64,000 bases of DNA. Source: Arthrobacter sp. CAU 1506 (GTDB taxonomy: Bacteria > Actinomycetota > Actinomycetes > Actinomycetales > Micrococcaceae). The translations under genes and the position numbers were made by a program. The DNA is taken from contig NZ_SUKC01000002.1 in assembly GCF_005047635.1 (NCBI RefSeq), positions 186,001 to 250,000 of the forward strand, in the 5' to 3' direction. The first letter of the stretch is position 1, and each line of letters starts with the position of its first letter. The notes below the pieces were generated by a model. It did not search any database and had not been told where the DNA came from. It saw nothing but the letters and a program-made list of their open reading frames with translations. Below are positions 53,529 through 61,282 of the stretch, in pieces.

Positions 53529-55403
53529 TCAGCCCAGGACTTCGTCGACATAGCACCAGCGCCACGACTCACCCGGTTCGACGCTGCGCATGACCGGGTG
53601 GCCCGTGGTGCTGTGGTGGCGGGCCGCATGCAGGCCGGGGGACGAATCGCAGCAACCGACGTTGCCGCATTCCAGGCACAGGCGCAGGTGGACCGGAGTG
53701 GTTCCTTCGGCGTGGCAGTCGAGACACTGAGGGTCGACCGGAACCGGGCGGTCCGGTGCCCGGACCATGTGCCCGCAGCCGGTCGCTACCTCCTGGGGTA
53801 CGGCCCAGAACGCCCCGTGACGGGTGCCGCAGTCGTCCATGGCGGCGTCGAGCATCGATTCTTCAATGTCCAACCGCTCCAGCACCTCATCCACCACCTC
53901 GGAAGGGTAGTCACCCGTTCCGCGAAGTTCCAGGACTTTGGCCCGTTCGGCGTCCAGCATGGCTACCCGCAGCTGCGCATAGCGGTGGCTGGGGGTGCGG
54001 ATTTCGGTTTCCGGCCGGCCCAGCCGCTCCCAGGCTGCCAAGCCGCGCTCCTCGGTCCGCCGCTGCAGCATATCCAGGACTTCCGGCGGGTCCTCAGGCA
54101 CAGCGGCTGTGCGCAGCCTTTCCAATCCGGCTGCCACGGTCTGCTGGAGCATCGAGGCCTGAGTCAGCGCGTCTTGCGCAGGATCAGGGCCATGCAGTCC
54201 CAGCCTGCGCACCAGCCAGGGCAGGCTGAATCCCTGCAGCACCAAGGTTCCGCCCACTACGGAGAGGGCGGCGAGGATGAGGACCTGGCGGTGGGGTATG
54301 TCCTGCGGCAGGACCAAGGCCGCGGCCAGGGTCACCACACCACGCATCCCGGCCCACGAGACAACGGCGGGTACCTGCCAGCCCGGCGCCGGGTCCGATC
54401 GCCTGATCCGCGGGACCAGGCGTGGGAGGTACATGGTGGGAAATACCCAGACCGGGCGCAGGACCAATACCGCCAACAGCACCACCGCGCAGGTCCACCA
54501 GACGCGTCCGAGGCCGAGCGGGTCAGCGTTCGCGGCATCGATGATCGACCGCACCTGCAGCCCAATCAGTAGGAAGACGGAATTTTCCAGCAGGAACTGC
54601 ACTGTGGCCCAGTTGCTGCGCTGGCTCAACCGGGATGCACCGCCAGGCATCGCCGGACTTCGGGTGCCGATGATCAGTCCGGCGACGACGACCGCCAGGA
54701 CGCCGGAGGCATGGATTTTCTCGGCCGGGATGAACGCCACGAAGGGAGCGGCCAGCGACATTGAGGTATTGATGGCTACATTGCGAACCCTCCTACGGAT
54801 CTGCAGCAGCAGCCAGGCAGCAGCCGCTCCGGCCGCTGCCCCGCCGGCCACGGCGAGCAGGAACTCCAGTCCGATCTCCAGCAGGGTGAAACTGCCGGCT
54901 ATCGCTGCGATCGAGGCCCGGAGTAGGACCAGTGCTGTTGCATCGTTGACTAGCGACTCGCCCTCAAGGATGTTCACGATCCGCCGCGGCATGCCCACCC
55001 GCCGGGCGATGGACGTTGCGGCCACGGCGTCGGGTGGTGCGACCACCGCTCCGAGGGCAAACGCGGCTGGCAGCGGGACGTCGGGCAGCAACCACCAGAC
55101 CACCAGTCCGACCGTGACGGTACCGAAGATCACGTAACCGACCGAGAGCATTCCGATCGACCGCTTGTTGGCCTGGAACTCCACCACTGAGGTGCGCAGC
55201 GCTGCCGCATAGAGCAGCGGCGGCAGGATCCCGATCAGGACGATGTCCGGGATAAGGGCCACCGATGGGATGAAGGGCAGATAAGATCCCAAAACGCCGA
55301 CCAGCACCAGCAGCAGCGGGACGGAGACCTTCAACCGGCGGCCGAGCGCGCTGACCGCGCAAATCACCGCCACCAGCGCCAGCAGACCGACGGCGACGTC
55401 CAT
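53529..55403 (-). CDS. CPA1 Na+/H+ antiporter with a C-terminal UBP-type zinc finger
   Basis: 624 aa. Residues about 1-400 form 12 membrane segments of the NhaP/NHE type with the ion-binding helix GAVVAPPDAVAATSIARR and LEGESLVNDATALVLL. A cytoplasmic helical stretch with FxxxR-like charged repeats follows (about 400-530). The last about 80 residues contain CGHMVRAPDRPVP, CLDCHAEG, CLECGNVGCCDSSPGLHAARHH and GHPVMRSVEPGESWRWCY, the Cys/His set of ZnF-UBP. This fusion is known in actinobacterial antiporters; the finger's ligand in bacteria is unclear. The gene is monocistronic, convergent with the SCO1664-type gene. Confidence 0.92.
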   Translation of the reverse strand: MDVAVGLLALVAVICAVSALGRRLKVSVPLLLVLVGVLGSYLPFIPSVALIPDIVLIGILPPLLYAAALRTSVVEFQANKRSIGMLSVGYVIFGTVTVGLVVWWLLPDVPLPAAFALGAVVAPPDAVAATSIARRVGMPRRIVNILEGESLVNDATALVLLRASIAAIAGSFTLLEIGLEFLLAVAGGAAAGAAAAWLLLQIRRRVRNVAINTSMSLAAPFVAFIPAEKIHASGVLAVVVAGLIIGTRSPAMPGGASRLSQRSNWATVQFLLENSVFLLIGLQVRSIIDAANADPLGLGRVWWTCAVVLLAVLVLRPVWVFPTMYLPRLVPRIRRSDPAPGWQVPAVVSWAGMRGVVTLAAALVLPQDIPHRQVLILAALSVVGGTLVLQGFSLPWLVRRLGLHGPDPAQDALTQASMLQQTVAAGLERLRTAAVPEDPPEVLDMLQRRTEERGLAAWERLGRPETEIRTPSHRYAQLRVAMLDAERAKVLELRGTGDYPSEVVDEVLERLDIEESMLDAAMDDCGTRHGAFWAVPQEVATGCGHMVRAPDRPVPVDPQCLDCHAEGTTPVHLRLCLECGNVGCCDSSPGLHAARHHSTTGHPVMRSVEPGESWRWCYVDEVLG

Positions 55404-55589
55404 GCACCTATTCTGGCAGAATGCTCCGGTCAGTGGTGAGTGCGCAGGAATTCCGCGGGCGGGTGGACCGACGGCGCTCCGGCGTCGTCGTCGGAGGGCT
55501 TGAGCCCCTCGGCAGCAAGGGAAGCAAGGGAATGGTCGACGCCTTCCTGCCAGGAGAGCGTGGGACCGGGCTTCGCCGAGGCGACTCCT

Positions 55590-55853
55590 CTATTCGAAGA
55601 ACTCGAAGCGCGGCTCGCCCTGGACTCCTGCCCGCTGCATCGCATCTTTCAGTTGCGGGAGGGTCGTGAAGGCGCGGGCCTTGTCTACGGAATCAAAGTA
55701 GTGGAGCACGAGAACGTTGTTCGGGTCATCGACCATTCGGTGCACGGATTCGCTGGTTACCTCGGCAGCCGCCTGCATGTCTGCCACTGAATCGTAGACC
55801 TTGCGCCAAGCATCGTAGTCGGCGACGCGGTGCAGCGTAAGTAAGAGTGCCAT
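55590..55853 (-). CDS. Small ABM/Dabb-like protein
   Basis: 87 aa: MALLLTLHRVADYDAWRKVY, then VHRMVDDPNNVLVLHYFDSV and a C-terminal helix. The alternating beta-alpha layout and the tail pattern fit dimeric alpha/beta barrels. GGAG at six bases before the ATG. A longer frame upstream is not supported by a start signal. Function unknown. Confidence 0.75.
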   Translation of the reverse strand: MALLLTLHRVADYDAWRKVYDSVADMQAAAEVTSESVHRMVDDPNNVLVLHYFDSVDKARAFTTLPQLKDAMQRAGVQGEPRFEFFE

Positions 55854-56121
55854 TGCGAGCTCCAGGGGTTGGATCGGGTTGCGCGCCATCCACGATGGTG
55901 GGGGCCGCTGGACAAGATTCAAACTACTCCTGAGCATTCGTAGCGGGTAGGGGCTGATGCCTGTGCAGCACAGGGTCATCGCAGTAATGGCACGGACCGT
56001 GACCGTGTTCATCCCGATCGCAGGAAGAGCGGAAATGTTGCCTCTGGCTGCCTCCGGGCCCGCCCGTCTGCCCAGGTCGTTCGGAGAGGGTGCCTGGCGA
56101 GGTGCATAAAACCGGGTTCCT

Positions 56122-56514
56122 CTACCACCCGACTCCGGGTTGGTACGACCCGAAGCTCCACTCCCGCCCGCCCGGGTCCAGAACGCGAGCCCGTCGCGTG
56201 CCCCACTCAGTGTCCTCGGGCCGGAAAACCGACACGCCGCCGGCATCGACTGCGGCGGTGTAGATCTGATCGACATCGCCTCTAACGACGTACAGGCCCG
56301 CCCCGGTCGACCTCCCAACAAGCGGAGCGACAACATAGTCGCTGTCATCACTCGCAACCATGACGACGACTTCGTCCAACCGCAGTTCAGAGTGCACGAC
56401 CCTGCCGCCAGGACCGTCCTTTCGGGCGACCACTTTGAAACCGATCGCTTCCAGCCAGGCAATTGCGGCGGGAGCATCGGCGTAGCTCAAGTAGGCGGCG
56501 AGCTTGGATGCCAT
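56122..56514 (-). CDS. VOC family protein (glyoxalase/bleomycin-resistance fold)
   Basis: 130 aa: AAYLSYADAPAAIAWLEAIG opens the first module, LRLDEVVVMVASDDSDYV gives the central strands and VLDPGGREWSFGSYQP the end with a metal-site Glu. No Shine-Dalgarno sequence; TAAAAT at 56521-56526 stands six bases before the ATG, so it is probably leaderless and transcribed independently of the peptide gene 54 bases upstream. Confidence 0.85.
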   Translation of the reverse strand: MASKLAAYLSYADAPAAIAWLEAIGFKVVARKDGPGGRVVHSELRLDEVVVMVASDDSDYVVAPLVGRSTGAGLYVVRGDVDQIYTAAVDAGGVSVFRPEDTEWGTRRARVLDPGGREWSFGSYQPGVGW

Positions 56515-56568
56515 GCCAGCATTTTATGTCCATCAAGGAAGGATCGTCTTCGGCTCAGATTTCACCCG

Positions 56569-56652
56569 CTAGGTCGACGATCCCCCACCGCCGCCGCAAC
56601 CCGTCTGGCAGTCCTCGCCCACGAAAGCGCGGCCAAAGATGATTGTCCACAT
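56569..56652 (-). CDS. 27-residue Cys/Gly-rich peptide
   Basis: Short frame on the minus strand with an excellent ribosome binding site, AAGGAGGG, eight bases before the ATG at 56652. The product begins MWTIIFGRAF, continues with GEDCQTGC (Cys15 and Cys19) and ends with five glycines and SST. A hydrophobic/aromatic start followed by a Cys/Gly/Ser/Thr-rich tail resembles precursors of ribosomally made, modified peptides, but no modification enzyme is adjacent in the window; a VOC protein gene follows. It could also be a regulatory leader peptide. It is too short for routine gene callers. Confidence 0.55.
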   Translation of the reverse strand: MWTIIFGRAFVGEDCQTGCGGGGGSST

Positions 56653-57355
56653 GAGACTAACCCTCCTTGGCGTTGGGAAGCAGTCACTTCTGACCGCCAG
56701 GCGCCCCAAGACGAGGATCGCGATGAAGAGTTCTGAGGCTGCATCACTCTCCCGGCCAACAGTTATGGCGCCACGCGGCATCGGTGCTCAACGGCATCAA
56801 TTTGATGAGGCGTGCTGCCGCAAAAGCCCGTGGCGGCTAAGAACACGTGTTCTTAGCGGCCACGGCAAAACGTCTCAGGAAGTCAGGAACTACACATTGA
56901 AGCGGAACTCCACCACGTTCCGTAGCCGAATAACCTCTACGACGGCTCGCCAATGCAAACGCGTTCTGCTGGCGCTGTTGATGCGACAGGCAGGGCCCGT
57001 TCGCCTCGTGCAGCGGGAACACCGTTTATTTGGATGGCGCTGGCTTTGAAGACAATTCCAAATTCGGTCACGTCCGTGAAAGGTGGCGACGCCGACGTTG
57101 ACCATCTGCACGATCCCGTTGACTTGTCGAGTGCGAACCTCGGCAACAACGCCGACGAGCGCCATTCGTGTCCAACGTGCCCTGCCCAGGTATGGGCACT
57201 AAAGCCACTAAGAACCGTGCGTGTACGACGGCCGGCTGGCCGGTCCGCGTTCTCCACGACAGGGGCGAAACGTCCCCGCCTGCTCGACCCCGGCGACCAA
57301 GAGTTCGCCGCCCCGTCGGCGCAGACTGGCAAGCCGACCGCCGGCCGCTGCCGTC
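56653..57355. other. Region without a clear gene, between the small peptide and the STAS-like gene
   Basis: 703 bases. The 56653-56820 part must hold the promoter of the peptide gene on the minus strand. A large palindrome lies at 56828-56865. From about 56880 to 57170 several short overlapping minus-strand frames appear coherent piecewise (NGIVQMVNVGVATF in one frame, EFGIVFKASAIQINGV in another), as expected of a gene decayed by frameshifts; I cannot name the family. Confidence 0.45.
56822..56865 (-). terminator. 38-nt palindrome with minus-strand T-run
   Basis: Arms 56828-56846 and 56847-56865 are reverse complements over 19 positions with one mismatch, meeting at ACACGTGT. Read on the minus strand the stem is followed by GCTTTTG. 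It is the strongest hairpin of the region and probably ends transcription coming from the STAS-like side, isolating the peptide gene. Confidence 0.65.
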
Positions 57356-57727
57356 CTACGCCGCGGCCGGTTCCAGGACCTCGAGCCGGCACGGCACGGA
57401 CGCCGGACCGGTGGCCGGGGGCAGCTGCCCCGTCCGGCGAGCCGAGTGCAGGTCTGCCATCGGCACGGCACCCACCACCGCCTGACGCAGGTCAAGGACC
57501 ACGGCCATTCCGCCGGCAAACGTGCAGGCCCGCCGTACCACCGCGTAAACCGCCCCCAGGTTACGCTCGGTAACCGTGCCCCGGATCCGGATGTGCGCCG
57601 CGGCCATGTCCACGTCGAGCCGGACCATCACCTTCAGCTTCGACCGCGCAGCCGGGACCGCCCCGCTGCGCAATTCACGCACGCAGTGGCGCCCCGGCCA
57701 GCCGGCGGCGACCCGTGGACCGGTCAT
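57356..57727 (-). CDS. STAS-like domain protein
   Basis: 123 aa from the ATG at 57727 (GGAGAGG upstream). After about 30 residues comes a pattern typical of STAS domains: VRLDVDMAAAHIRIRGTVTE, then NLGAVYAVVRRACTFAGGMA and VVLDLRQAVVGAVPM (the strand-plus-loop region that holds the phosphorylatable Ser in SpoIIAA; here the position reads Ala/Val, so phosphorylation is doubtful). It overlaps the DUF1508 gene by 53 bases. STAS proteins are often partners of anti-sigma factors, none of which is seen here. Confidence 0.6.
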   Translation of the reverse strand: MTGPRVAAGWPGRHCVRELRSGAVPAARSKLKVMVRLDVDMAAAHIRIRGTVTERNLGAVYAVVRRACTFAGGMAVVLDLRQAVVGAVPMADLHSARRTGQLPPATGPASVPCRLEVLEPAAA

Positions 57728-57938
57728 CGCCGCCTCTCCGGGAGGGCTCCGCCGCGGAGGCGCCAGACTTGTCCACGATCTGCCCTGCCGCGGCGTTTTC
57801 CCGCACCGCAAAGATGGCCGCCGCCGCCCCGGCCTTGTCCCGGAACAGCCCGGAGACGGCCAGGACCTCGTGGTCCTCCCCCGTCAACCGGAACCTGAAC
57901 TCCGTGCCGTCCGTGAAAATTTCAAACTGCCCCGCCAT
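57675..57938 (-). CDS. DUF1508 (YegP-like) protein
   Basis: 87 aa. The start at 57938 is preceded by AGGGG about ten bases away. GQFEIFTDGTEFRFRLTGED and the following SGLFRDKAGAAAAIFAVREN form one YegP repeat (about residues 3-50); the C-terminal 30 residues are basic and low-complexity and overlap the next gene. Family role is poorly understood. The long overlap with the STAS-like gene is unusual and may reflect loss of the original end of this gene. Confidence 0.7.
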   Translation of the reverse strand: MAGQFEIFTDGTEFRFRLTGEDHEVLAVSGLFRDKAGAAAAIFAVRENAAAGQIVDKSGASAAEPSRRGGDDRSTGRRRLAGAPLRA

Positions 57939-58159
57939 ACCGACCATTCCCCTAGAATCCCGGCGGCACCCCGACCGCCTGCATGCATTGATGTGATCAT
58001 CAATGCCCCCACGAGGGACTCTCACGCCGCCGTCCGGGTGGGCAACCCGGACCCAATTGTTGCATCGATTGGACCAAATTGCTATAGTCCGGCTCCTTCC
58101 CGTCCGACCGCCACTGACCCTGCTGCCCAGTAACCGGGCCGCCGAAGGCGAGGATCTGC

Positions 58160-58336
58160 CCCCGTGCGCCGGCCCCTGGCCAGCTGCTTCCGTGGGCCGG
58201 ACCTGCACCGGCACATCCGGCAGCCGCCGGCCAGGTCCGCGCGCAGTCGTTGGGCCAGATACACCGGGACCTTGTCGGCGTCCGGATTGTAGATAAGCAC
58301 AACCCGGTCAAAACGCCCGAGAACGGAACCATTCAT
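58160..58336 (-). pseudogene. N-terminal fragment of a diacylglycerol kinase family gene
   Basis: From the ATG at 58336 the frame reads RFDRVVLIYNPDADKVPVYL and ends RADLAG, the start of the DAGK catalytic domain (VVLIYNP motif). After one frameshift near 58222 the neighbouring frame continues as RLPDVPVQVRPTEAAGQG, which matches the next DAGK segment (RPTEHAGHA in typical members). The GGDGT motif and the rest are absent. A C-terminal DAGK piece lies separately at 61.3-61.7 kb on the same strand but on the wrong side for a simple split. Confidence 0.75.
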
Positions 58337-58880
58337 AGCCCCAGCCTAATCACCGCGAACTACGCCCCGCCCCGGCCGGAGCGTCCACCCCACGCAGCGG
58401 CCGGGAGTGCTTCATGGGAAGGTGCCAGGTGCGCTTCGAGCCGTGTTCGGCATCTATGTAAACCACTGGCGTTGCAGATATGGGAACGCGACCAGGAACC
58501 GCGTAAGCCCATCCTTCAGCGCTTCACTCGCCGGCCACTCCCCTCCCCCGCCGGCGGAAATGATGTACACATGCTCCGCCGGCGTCCCGCTGGTCTACTG
58601 GTTCCTGGGCGGCGCCGATCCGGGCGAAACTGGCCCTCCGAACGCTTGTCCCATGTAACGGCCGCCGGTCACGGCGGGCTGCCGGGCTTTTGTCATGTGG
58701 CTCGGCCCCTAGCCCACACCTGCCGATCCGACCGGCAGGGCGGACCGCCGGCACCTTCCCGCCTGCCAGGCCTTGGCCGCTGCCGGAGCCGGCCAGGGCC
58801 GGGCTCGCGGGTACTTTCCGTGCAGCCGTCCCGCGACCGGTAGAGTGCAGCAGACAGCGGCAACACAGTGGCTGGGCTTC
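58337..58880. other. Gene-free stretch
   Basis: 544 bases with no frame I can defend. The open frames on both strands are short, Arg/Pro-rich and start without ribosome binding sites. It may be debris from rearrangement, as the flanks hold gene fragments. Confidence 0.4.
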
Positions 58881-59117
58881 TTATTTGCCCCTTAGGTCAT
58901 CTGCTACCCGGTTCAGGTCCTGGACCCAGCCGGTGGAGCGGCCAATTGTGCCAACAGCGGCCTCAAAGTTGTGAAGTGCTTCCGCCAGGTCGTCCAAGGC
59001 CGCGGCGATAGTGGCTTTCACCGCCGGGTAGCCTTCATTGGACCGGGGATCGGAGGATGCCGTGCGTAGCAGTTCCGCCCCGGCCTTGATAACCAGTGAT
59101 GCCTCGGACTCGTTCAT
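58881..59117 (-). CDS. Small helical protein of unknown function
   Basis: 78 aa from the ATG at 59117 (MNESEASLVIKAG) with AGGGG eight bases upstream. It is predicted to be entirely helical: LVIKAGAELLRTASSD, AVKATIAAALDDLAEALHNF. Low in Arg and Pro compared with shadows, so it looks real. It follows the phage-type gene on the same strand by 55 bases. Confidence 0.6.
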   Translation of the reverse strand: MNESEASLVIKAGAELLRTASSDPRSNEGYPAVKATIAAALDDLAEALHNFEAAVGTIGRSTGWVQDLNRVADDLRGK

Positions 59118-59172
59118 GCCCATACCCCTGTCTGATGGATTGACGCTAAAGGACTGCCGGCCCCGGCCCTGG

Positions 59173-59640
59173 TTACCTGCCGCCCTTGCCAAAAAGTCCT
59201 GCCCGGACCCCGGTGGCATAGGCCGTGCCGATGGCCGGTGCCGCCTCCTGGAAAACGGTGCCCCCGCCGGGTAGGACCATGTAGGCCAGGAACTCCTGAT
59301 CGAAGGTGACGATCCCTGAGTCTACGGCGTCCAGCTTCGCCCGGATCAGCAGGGACAACTGATGCCAGCACCGGCGGGACATCTCCTCCGCCGGCTTGCT
59401 GCCCGCCCCCTGCCTCCGCGGCTGCAGCGGATCACCCGCCGGGCCGGCCTTCTCTGCCGAACCGGGAAGGGCGAGCACGAAACGGAACCGACGTTCGCCG
59501 GCGGTGAAAGCGATGGCCGCCCTGCCCTCCTCCCAACCGCAGCGAAATCCGGTGGCACCGTACCCGGTGAGCATGTCCTGGATTTCCACCCGGGACGCCG
59601 CACTGGTGATGGAGGCACCCCGGACATAATGAGTCGTCAT
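59173..59640 (-). CDS. Phage/plasmid-type conserved protein
   Basis: 155 aa. The segment EIQDMLTGYGATGFRCGWEE, then AIAFTAGERRFRFVLALPG, CWHQLSLLIRAKLDAVDSGI and TFDQEFLAYMVLPGGGTV matches a protein seen in actinobacterial phages and integrated elements, where it sits in replication or recombination neighbourhoods. The start at 59640 has no strong Shine-Dalgarno; TACCCT stands five bases upstream, so it may be leaderless. It is the best sign that this region derives from a mobile element. No integrase or att sites were found. Confidence 0.7.
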   Translation of the reverse strand: MTTHYVRGASITSAASRVEIQDMLTGYGATGFRCGWEEGRAAIAFTAGERRFRFVLALPGSAEKAGPAGDPLQPRRQGAGSKPAEEMSRRCWHQLSLLIRAKLDAVDSGIVTFDQEFLAYMVLPGGGTVFQEAAPAIGTAYATGVRAGLFGKGGR

Positions 59641-59712
59641 ATCTCAGGGTACGCCCGCCCGGCGTCCCGGACCGGCGTGCCGGCGGAGCGGCGGCACCGG
59701 CCGGCGTGGTGC

Positions 59713-59749
59713 TCGCGGCCCAAGCGGAACAAGACCGCCTTGGCCGCGA
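59713..59749. repeat. Imperfect inverted repeat upstream of the phage-type gene
   Basis: TCGCGGC, CAAG and CGG on the left pair with CCG, CTTG and GCCGCGA on the right around AACAAGA, with one bulged C per arm (14 pairs). The perfect 13-nt dyad AGGTTCTGAACCT follows at 59759-59771. They could be the control region of the minus-strand unit or of a lost plus-strand gene. Confidence 0.45.
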
Positions 59750-60059
59750 ACAAACATTAGGTTCTGAACCTTATCCGTGGGACAGTGATGACACCTGTGG
59801 AGGCATCAAGCAGTGAGTGTCCCGGCAGGTTGGTGGAAGGGCCGCGGCGGCTTATTGGGGGTTCGTCGGGACCCTTCCCCTACGCCAGGTGCCAATTCCC
59901 GCAACGAGCCTGTGAACACGGTGACCCGTCCCGCGCCAAGAACCTCAGCGCGTGATGGCTCGGAAGCCCTAGCTCGTTCCCCTCGAGGAACCGTATGACG
60001 AGCCGCGTTCGAGGAGATCCACGGGAAGTTCTGCTCGCCTCCAAGGCGTTGCGCCTGGT

Positions 60060-60249
60060 TGTGCGGATAGCACGGGAGCAGGACAATCCGAAACCACCAT
60101 CGTTCTCGCCGTTGGGATCCTCATGGGACGAAACGGGTGTGGCAAAGAAGATGCCCTCCACATCCTCAAGAATGCTTCCAATAGCCGCAAGATCAAGCTC
60201 CGTGACCTTGCCGCCCGCCCGTCGTTGCCAAGATTCGGAAGCAAATAAA
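60060..60249 (+). pseudogene. Remnant of an ANTAR-domain regulator
   Basis: In one plus-strand frame, TIVLAVGILMGRNGCGKEDA followed by LHILKNASNSRKIKLRDLAA matches the RNA-binding ANTAR domain C-terminus (ILMGR..C....A..IL..AS....KLRDLA). The upstream part of the frame (CADSTGAGQSE) has no credible start or sensor domain and the frame ends after a short unrelated tail (stop at 60247-60249). The gap from 59641 to 60584 holds nothing else I can support. Confidence 0.65.
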
Positions 60250-60584
60250 TCACGCGCCTACGACGGACGGGGCTGGTAGCGTTTTTTACGACCGCGGCTG
60301 CCCATGCCCAGTGAAGTGGTGTGCCACGAGGCTTGCAGCACGAAACCACGATGGATGTTCTATGCCGGGCGCCCTGTGGAAGAATGGAACGTGGGAGGGT
60401 CTGCGGCATCCGGACAGCGCGAGTGCCTGCCCCTGTTTGCTTGAGTCGATATGCGCTCCCCTATCGGGAGCCGTTGGAACGCCCTTATTCCCGAAGGTCA
60501 GCGTGCTCGGCCCAGTTCCGGTCACGGCACGGGAGACTGACCGGTGGTGGGATCCGTCAACCGTTAGAGGGAGATGAGCAATTC

Positions 60585-61010
60585 ATGATGCCTGATCAAG
60601 AACATCCCGTACTCGATCTTGACCCATCGGAGTCGTGGGACCTGCTGGCCGGGTCGGAGCTGGGAAGGTTGGCCGTCAGTGTGGGTGACATACCGGAGAT
60701 CTTTCCCATCAATTACCTCGCCCATGACGGCGTCGTGCTGTTCTGCACGGCTGAGGGCAGCAAACTGGTGAACTTGACGATTAATAAGCATGTGGCCCTG
60801 GAAACGGACGGGTTCACCGACGAGTTCGCCTGGAGTGTGATCGTGCACGGCACCGCCGAAACCTTGGCGGGAGGGGCCGACATCGAAGCCGCAGCGCAAC
60901 TGCCACTGCGCTCATGGATCCCGACGATGAAATACGTTTTCGTCGTCATCACGCCGCAAAAGATCACCGGCCGCCGCTTCGCCCGCGGCCCCGCCCCCGA
61001 CCGCTGGTAA
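60585..61010 (+). CDS. Pyridoxamine 5'-phosphate oxidase-fold protein
   Basis: 141 aa. It has the split-barrel flavin/F420-binding pattern: AGSELGRLAVSVGDIPEIFP, then INYLAHDGVVLFCTAEGSKL, NKHVALETDGFTDEFAWSVI and VHGTAETL. The C-terminus ends ITGRRFARGP. AGAGGGAG lies about 11 bases before the ATG. Relatives in mycobacteria belong to the DosR hypoxia group; a similar role is possible but not shown here. Confidence 0.85.
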   Translation: MMPDQEHPVLDLDPSESWDLLAGSELGRLAVSVGDIPEIFPINYLAHDGVVLFCTAEGSKLVNLTINKHVALETDGFTDEFAWSVIVHGTAETLAGGADIEAAAQLPLRSWIPTMKYVFVVITPQKITGRRFARGPAPDRW

Positions 61011-61071
61011 CAACTGACCGGCGCACCCGGCCAAGGTCACGGGGACAGGCGAGGCGTCATAGCCGCGGGAA

Positions 61072-61104
61072 CCGAACGGCATTGCGGCCGGGTACCTGGC
61101 CTTG
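61072..61104 (+). pseudogene. Fragment related to the N-terminus of the fatty acid desaturase
   Basis: This 33-nt stretch matches 63560-63592, inside the desaturase gene, at 31 of 33 positions and in the same coding frame (EPNGIAAGYLAL). The flanking sequence does not continue the match in frame and a stop precedes it, so only a fragment remains. Confidence 0.7.
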
Positions 61105-61282
61105 ACTGCGGCGCGCCGACGGATGCCGTATCGGCGAATATGTTCAGCTAAGTGGAGGAGGCAGGACCGCCCTCGTCACCTCAGAGACGAGCGGTACATG
61201 CCCCGAAGAAAATCGCTGGCGAGCTTCCACTTGGCGTGGATATTTCGGCGGCTGATGCTGTGTCCGCTGAAGTCCCGCCAGC

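Noticed and set aside
55430-55589. Short minus-strand frame ending WQEGVDHSLASLAAEGLKPS and a 20-residue tail
   Set aside because: The C-terminal half has protein-like composition, but it has no start codon with a ribosome binding site and its upstream part overlaps the 55590 gene; it may be a remnant.
56890-57165. 91-codon minus-strand frame with a terminator-like palindrome behind it
   Set aside because: Only pieces look protein-like, and neighbouring frames carry the continuation; treated as a decayed region rather than a gene.
58560-58658. Small plus-strand frame starting MMYTCSAGVPLVYWF
   Set aside because: No ribosome binding site or conserved neighbour; the stretch is too GC-rich and short to separate from chance.
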